The notes beneath the pieces were generated by a model. The model worked only from the letters and a program-made list of their open reading frames with translations. It made no database searches and was not told where the DNA came from. A stretch of DNA of 64,000 nucleotides from Pelodera strongyloides. Lineage: Eukaryota; Nematoda; Chromadorea; Rhabditida; Rhabditidae. Below are positions 61,001 through 64,000 of the stretch, one piece after another. The translations under genes were made by a program, and so were the position numbers. Where the stretch lies: positions 186,001 through 250,000 of the forward strand of contig JAANDG010000155.1 of the NCBI GenBank assembly GCA_036852015.1, given 5' to 3'. Each line of letters starts with the position of its first letter. Position 1 is the first letter of the stretch.

Positions 61001-64000
61001 AGAATTCATCCCCGAGGATCTGGACTCATGGTTTGGTAAGTTTAAAGGTCGATGCTCATTAGCATGTGAACAACGTTTATGATGGAAACGGTATGGATAC
61101 GCGATACAGCGGAGAAAAGTGGCACGCCGTTGTGAAGCTGCGCGCAAAGTTGCCCGCCAAAACCGCACAGCTTCAAAAAGGAAGCTGTATTCACAGTGCA
61201 GAATAGGATTAGCTTTTAATTTGTATGCGCAATGATAAAGTGATAGACTTGCTCGTTTAGGTATCAAAAGTTCGAGTACGCAGTGGGTCATTGGCTTCAG
61301 AAGGCAACAGAGCATATGATTGGATGTGTACTTTGCTCCCCAGGGTGCTTCTCACTATTCAGGTGCTTATATTTATCTCTCTGCCTCTGCCTTTACTCTC
61401 GTACTCTCTCTCTCTCTCTTCCTCTCCCCTCCACCTCTCTCTCGCACTCTTAGCCACCTACCTTTCTATATGCCTAAAAATCAAGATATCGTTCAGATCC
61501 TACGCCCTAATGGATGACGACGTGACAAGAAAGTATGCCTCCAAGTCTGACCAACCCCTCGATTACATACAGTACGATCAAGGAGAGGACAGATGGCTGT
61601 GCACACTATTACTCCAGAGAGGATACAGGTTAGTAGTCTTAGGCGATCCTGTTAAAGCGAAATACCACCCGGTTTGGGGTTTTTTCACCAAAAATAGTTT
61701 GAAAAAAGTTATAAACGAAAATAAACATAAAAACACAAACAAATAAGTGCGTCTTGCAGAAAAATGTTCACAAACAACCATTTTTGTATGGGAAAATTCG
61801 CTTCCCGCGATTTGCCGATTTTAATACTAGCACGGCCATGGAAAAATCGAGAGATGGTCTTTTCAAATGATCACACAGTGCGCAGCATCCAAATGACGAA
61901 ACGTTGACAAAATATTTTGAATTTGGCTAGTAAAAGTCCAATAACACACGGTTTGAACACGGTGGTCAACGCACGGTTGTTTACTCCTCCTCCTCTTTTT
62001 GTATTTTTTTGTTGAGACCGACCGGTAATTCGCTTCAACAGTCTTGTTAGGTATTTCTAGTGTACGGATCCCTGCTACTTACCACGTTCAGACATAATGA
62101 AGTTTTTCGGCAATGTGAATCTAGAGGTAGAGGTACCGAAAATGATAGTGATTCACCAACCGCTTCAACTATACGCATAAAAAATCATCCCACGTACCGA
62201 AAATCTGGCGGAAAACAAGTGATTACGGCGCATTATGTATAGAAATCAACAAATCTACAACTCAAATCATGTGTCCACATTCAGGGTTGAATATTGTGCT
62301 GCGTCCGATGCCCTGACCTTCGCCCCTGAAGCATTCAACGAGTTCTTCAATCAAAGACGTCGTTGGATCCCGTCAACTATTGCCAATATCATAGATCTTC
62401 TCAAAGACTACAAGAATGTTGTGCGCGTCAACGAGAGTATTTCAATTTGGTGGGTTGACAGTTGACCTAGGGTGACATCACATCTAACCTAAAATTTCAC
62501 GAAACAGAGGACTAAAAATAGATAATTACAACATTTAAGAGTTTGATAGAGAGAAAGAGAGAGAGAGAGTGAGAGAGAGAGAGAGTTAGAGGGAGAGTGA
62601 GTGAGAGAGAGAGAGAGTGAGAGAGAGTAAGAGAGAGTGAGAGAAAGATAGAGACGCCTGTGAACAATAGAACATAGAACAAAGAATTGTTGACAAAATA
62701 CACGGTTTGGTTTACCTGTAACTATATGAGTGGGAGGAGCATACGTAGACGTCACTTTTCCTTAAAATTTCGAAAAAGTCCTTGACAATTCTATCATTTC
62801 AGGTACATTGTCTATCAAGTTGTCATGCTCATCTCTGCCATCCTCGGTCCAGGCACTATTTTCCTTATGATTGTCGGTGCTATCAACATTTCCTTCAATG
62901 TCTCCACCACTCTGTCTCTCATCATCGTCGCTCTGCCAGTCATGTTCTTTATCATCGCATGCCTCACGTGTACGCAGGACAAACAGGTAATTAACATTAT
63001 AAAACTTTATCTATAATGTAACAAATATTTGCCCTACCACGGTATGAATGTACATTGTACTACATTATTGGGGCGACTACGGTAGCCGGACAGTTAATAA
63101 TAAAAGTTGCCTTGGACCTTGCCCCACTGTTCATGTAAAGTAAAAAGATTGATAGATCGAGGCAGACATAATCAAATGGATACTTACGACTAGCTTAGAC
63201 GTAAGCATTCCGAGAACCTAGTAGATGTTGGCATTTGTATTATTACCTGACACTTGTTGAATCTTCTGCAGGATCAGGCCCATAAAAACGATAAATGATC
63301 TTTTAAGTAAAAAAACATAGGTCCGTTTGGTGGATTCTAGTTGATATCCCACACCTAATTTAAACTTACATATTCGAAGAATGTAGATTATTGGTTATTG
63401 CCTAGATCGAGTTTTTCGTCCGGGTCGAGCAAATGAAATCAGCATGCAGTATATATTTTCCTTGCGCCTATCCCTTTAGTATTCTAACAGTACAAATAAT
63501 ACAAACCAATTTAGTTGGTTGTCGCTCAAGTGATCGGAGCCCTATTCGCTATGCTCATGACGGCAGTGATAGTTGGAACTTCATTGCAAATCCAGAAGGA
63601 CGGAATCATGTCTCCCCATTCAATGTTCTTGTTTGCTGTTATTACAAGGTAAACGTTTTTGGATCTACAAAAATGATTTATTCAAGGGTTCAGTACTTAG
63701 CCACTTAGCTTCTTAGATACTAGGATACTGTAGTAATAAAAACCACATATCTAAACCCAAGTTAAATCGATTGAATCCACAGCGTCATGGTATGCAACAT
63801 GATCGGAGCGCAGACCCGCAGACGGTCTATGATCGATACTCAATAATTATTTAGTCAATATCCAGCCTATTCAATGCAAACGATTAGAATAATCAATGAA
63901 GGATTGATAAGCCAGTAAAGCTATGCATTCGATAATCAATCGTTCTCCTTTCAGTTTCCTTACCGCAGCCATACTCCATCCCCTCGAGTTCACATGTATC
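52053..64000 (+). CDS. chs: chitin synthase (family 2 glycosyltransferase), 3' truncated by window
   Basis: Polymerises UDP-GlcNAc into chitin at the plasma membrane. 28 exons, about 1150 codons: 52053-52273, 52627-52697, 52962-53129, 53514-53677, 54068-54149, 54461-54531, 55193-55264, 55405-55532, 55968-56072, 56356-56480, 56908-57031, 57264-57444, 57775-57906, 58037-58132, 58311-58369, 58763-58856, 59100-59227, 59623-59776, 59962-60095, 60310-60463, 60641-60709, 60881-61035, 61261-61362, 61497-61628, 62285-62449, 62803-62986, 63515-63648, 63955 to the end. A soluble N-terminus (to about 100) precedes several membrane helices (e.g. TFVVLFILTLGSATVAK), a charged loop (TPRPAVPKKKKWNPD) and more helices. 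The catalytic region has ACATMWHET (688-696), TLDGDVDF (854-861), EDRW (960-963) and QRRRW (997-1001), then the C-terminal membrane cluster (GPGTIFLMIVGA). The product-exit region and C-terminus lie outside the window. I cannot decide between the chs-1 (eggshell) and chs-2 (pharynx) lineages. An acceptor-like GTCTAG lies 14 bp before the ATG. Confidence 0.96.
54699..55179. mobile_element. 481-bp foldback element in chitin synthase intron 6
   Basis: It starts TTAAAGGGATGGGGTCACTA and ends TAGTGACCCCATCCCTTTAA. The arms are each about 220 bp and over 90% identical by eye, with shared internal motifs such as ATATTCCCTGAATTATTCCC and GTGAGTATTGATCGACTTCC. The spacer is only about 40 bp. TTAA borders both ends. 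It ends 13 bp before the acceptor of exon 7. A lone, diverged terminus of the same kind (AAAGGGATGGGGCCACTT) is at about 5677. Confidence 0.92.
56701..56894. repeat. exact 85-bp direct duplication, period 109 bp
   Basis: GTGGTTCAATGCAGAGTGCA through GATGAAGTACTCAAA occurs at 56701-56785 and 56810-56894 with no difference that I can see. A separate short ACTCCTTTACATAATA motif also recurs around it. It lies in the intron just before exon 11 of chitin synthase. Confidence 0.93.
57138..57235. repeat. CT-rich microsatellite in chitin synthase intron 11
   Basis: Interrupted CTCTCT tract with TATCTC and TGTCTC variants. It lies about 30 bp before the exon 12 acceptor and may extend the polypyrimidine tract. 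Confidence 0.9.
57453..57566. mobile_element. 114-bp TTAA-family MITE
   Basis: The left end TTAAAGCGGTATAACGTCCGG and the right end CAGATGTTATACCGCTTTAA are inverted copies with TTAA at both edges. The centre contains nested palindromes around GCATGCA. It starts 9 bp after exon 12 of chitin synthase. Confidence 0.88.
58581..58734. mobile_element. decayed TTAA-family MITE
   Basis: The right end CATATGTCATAACGCTTTAA matches the family. The left end is badly diverged (TTAAAAC, then GTGGTTTGTGAAG), so the left boundary is a guess. Confidence 0.4.
60718..60783. repeat. 22-bp tandem triplication
   Basis: Three copies of a unit reading AATTTTTAATTATCAATATTCT, with one substitution in the first copy. 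Located in the intron after exon 21 of chitin synthase. Confidence 0.92.
61652..62037. mobile_element. 386-bp TTAA-family MITE
   Basis: The left end TTAAAGCGAAATACCACCCGG is mirrored by the right end GACCGGTAATTCGCTTCAA, where TTAA has mutated to TTCAA. It is the longest member seen. It fills much of the intron before chitin synthase exon 25. Confidence 0.65.
62548..62655. repeat. GA-rich microsatellite
   Basis: Interrupted GAGAGA tract with GTGAGA and TTAGAG variants in the intron before chitin synthase exon 26. Minus-strand open frames here are compositional. Confidence 0.92.

Overview
This is a eukaryotic, AT-rich window with many short exons and GT-AG introns (plus a few GC-AG) ending in TTTCAG- or TTTAG-type acceptors. 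It most likely comes from a nematode. Three stretches of TTAGGC, the nematode telomere unit, lie inside it. Several genes have a splice acceptor directly against the start codon, as expected for spliced-leader trans-splicing, and it carries a chitin synthase of the nematode/arthropod type. I cannot name the species.

Layout. 0-1.4 kb: possible 3' end of an unrecognised plus-strand gene. 1.4-6.2 kb: no gene seen; tandem and inverted repeats. 6.26-8.59 kb (+): SIRT2-type sirtuin, 11 exons, 369 aa. 9.06-11.97 kb (-): SGT co-chaperone, 9 exons, 346 aa. 12.25-14.30 kb (-): mitochondrial ATP synthase delta subunit, 4 exons, 169 aa; it lies 283 bp upstream of SGT on the same strand and may form an operon with it. 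15.47-24.03 kb (+): EXOSC10/Rrp6 nuclear exosome exonuclease, 22 exons, 878 aa, with an RGG tail. 24-38 kb: no convincing gene; mobile-element remnants, microsatellites, a TG-rich minisatellite and a tRNA relic. 37.99-41.88 kb (+): an unrecognised Ser/Pro/Arg-rich protein of 199 aa. 43.3-48.2 kb (+): isolated exon-like pieces and an unrecognised charged protein. 48-52 kb: repeats and one open minus-strand frame. 52.05 kb to the end (+): chitin synthase, 28 exons seen, about 1150 codons, cut off by the window end.

The recognised genes are ordinary cellular genes rather than one pathway: NAD-dependent deacetylation, Hsp70/Hsp90 co-chaperone, ATP synthesis, nuclear RNA decay and chitin synthesis. 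All exon junctions I list for the five recognised genes keep the reading frame. The accessory content is dominated by palindromic elements (MITEs). The largest family has TTAA at its ends and a terminal motif TTAAAGCGnnATA, with about nine copies or half copies. Other families are a GAGGCCnTATTCACCA-ended one, a 481-bp foldback element, and a Tc1/mariner-like 835-bp element with a TA duplication.
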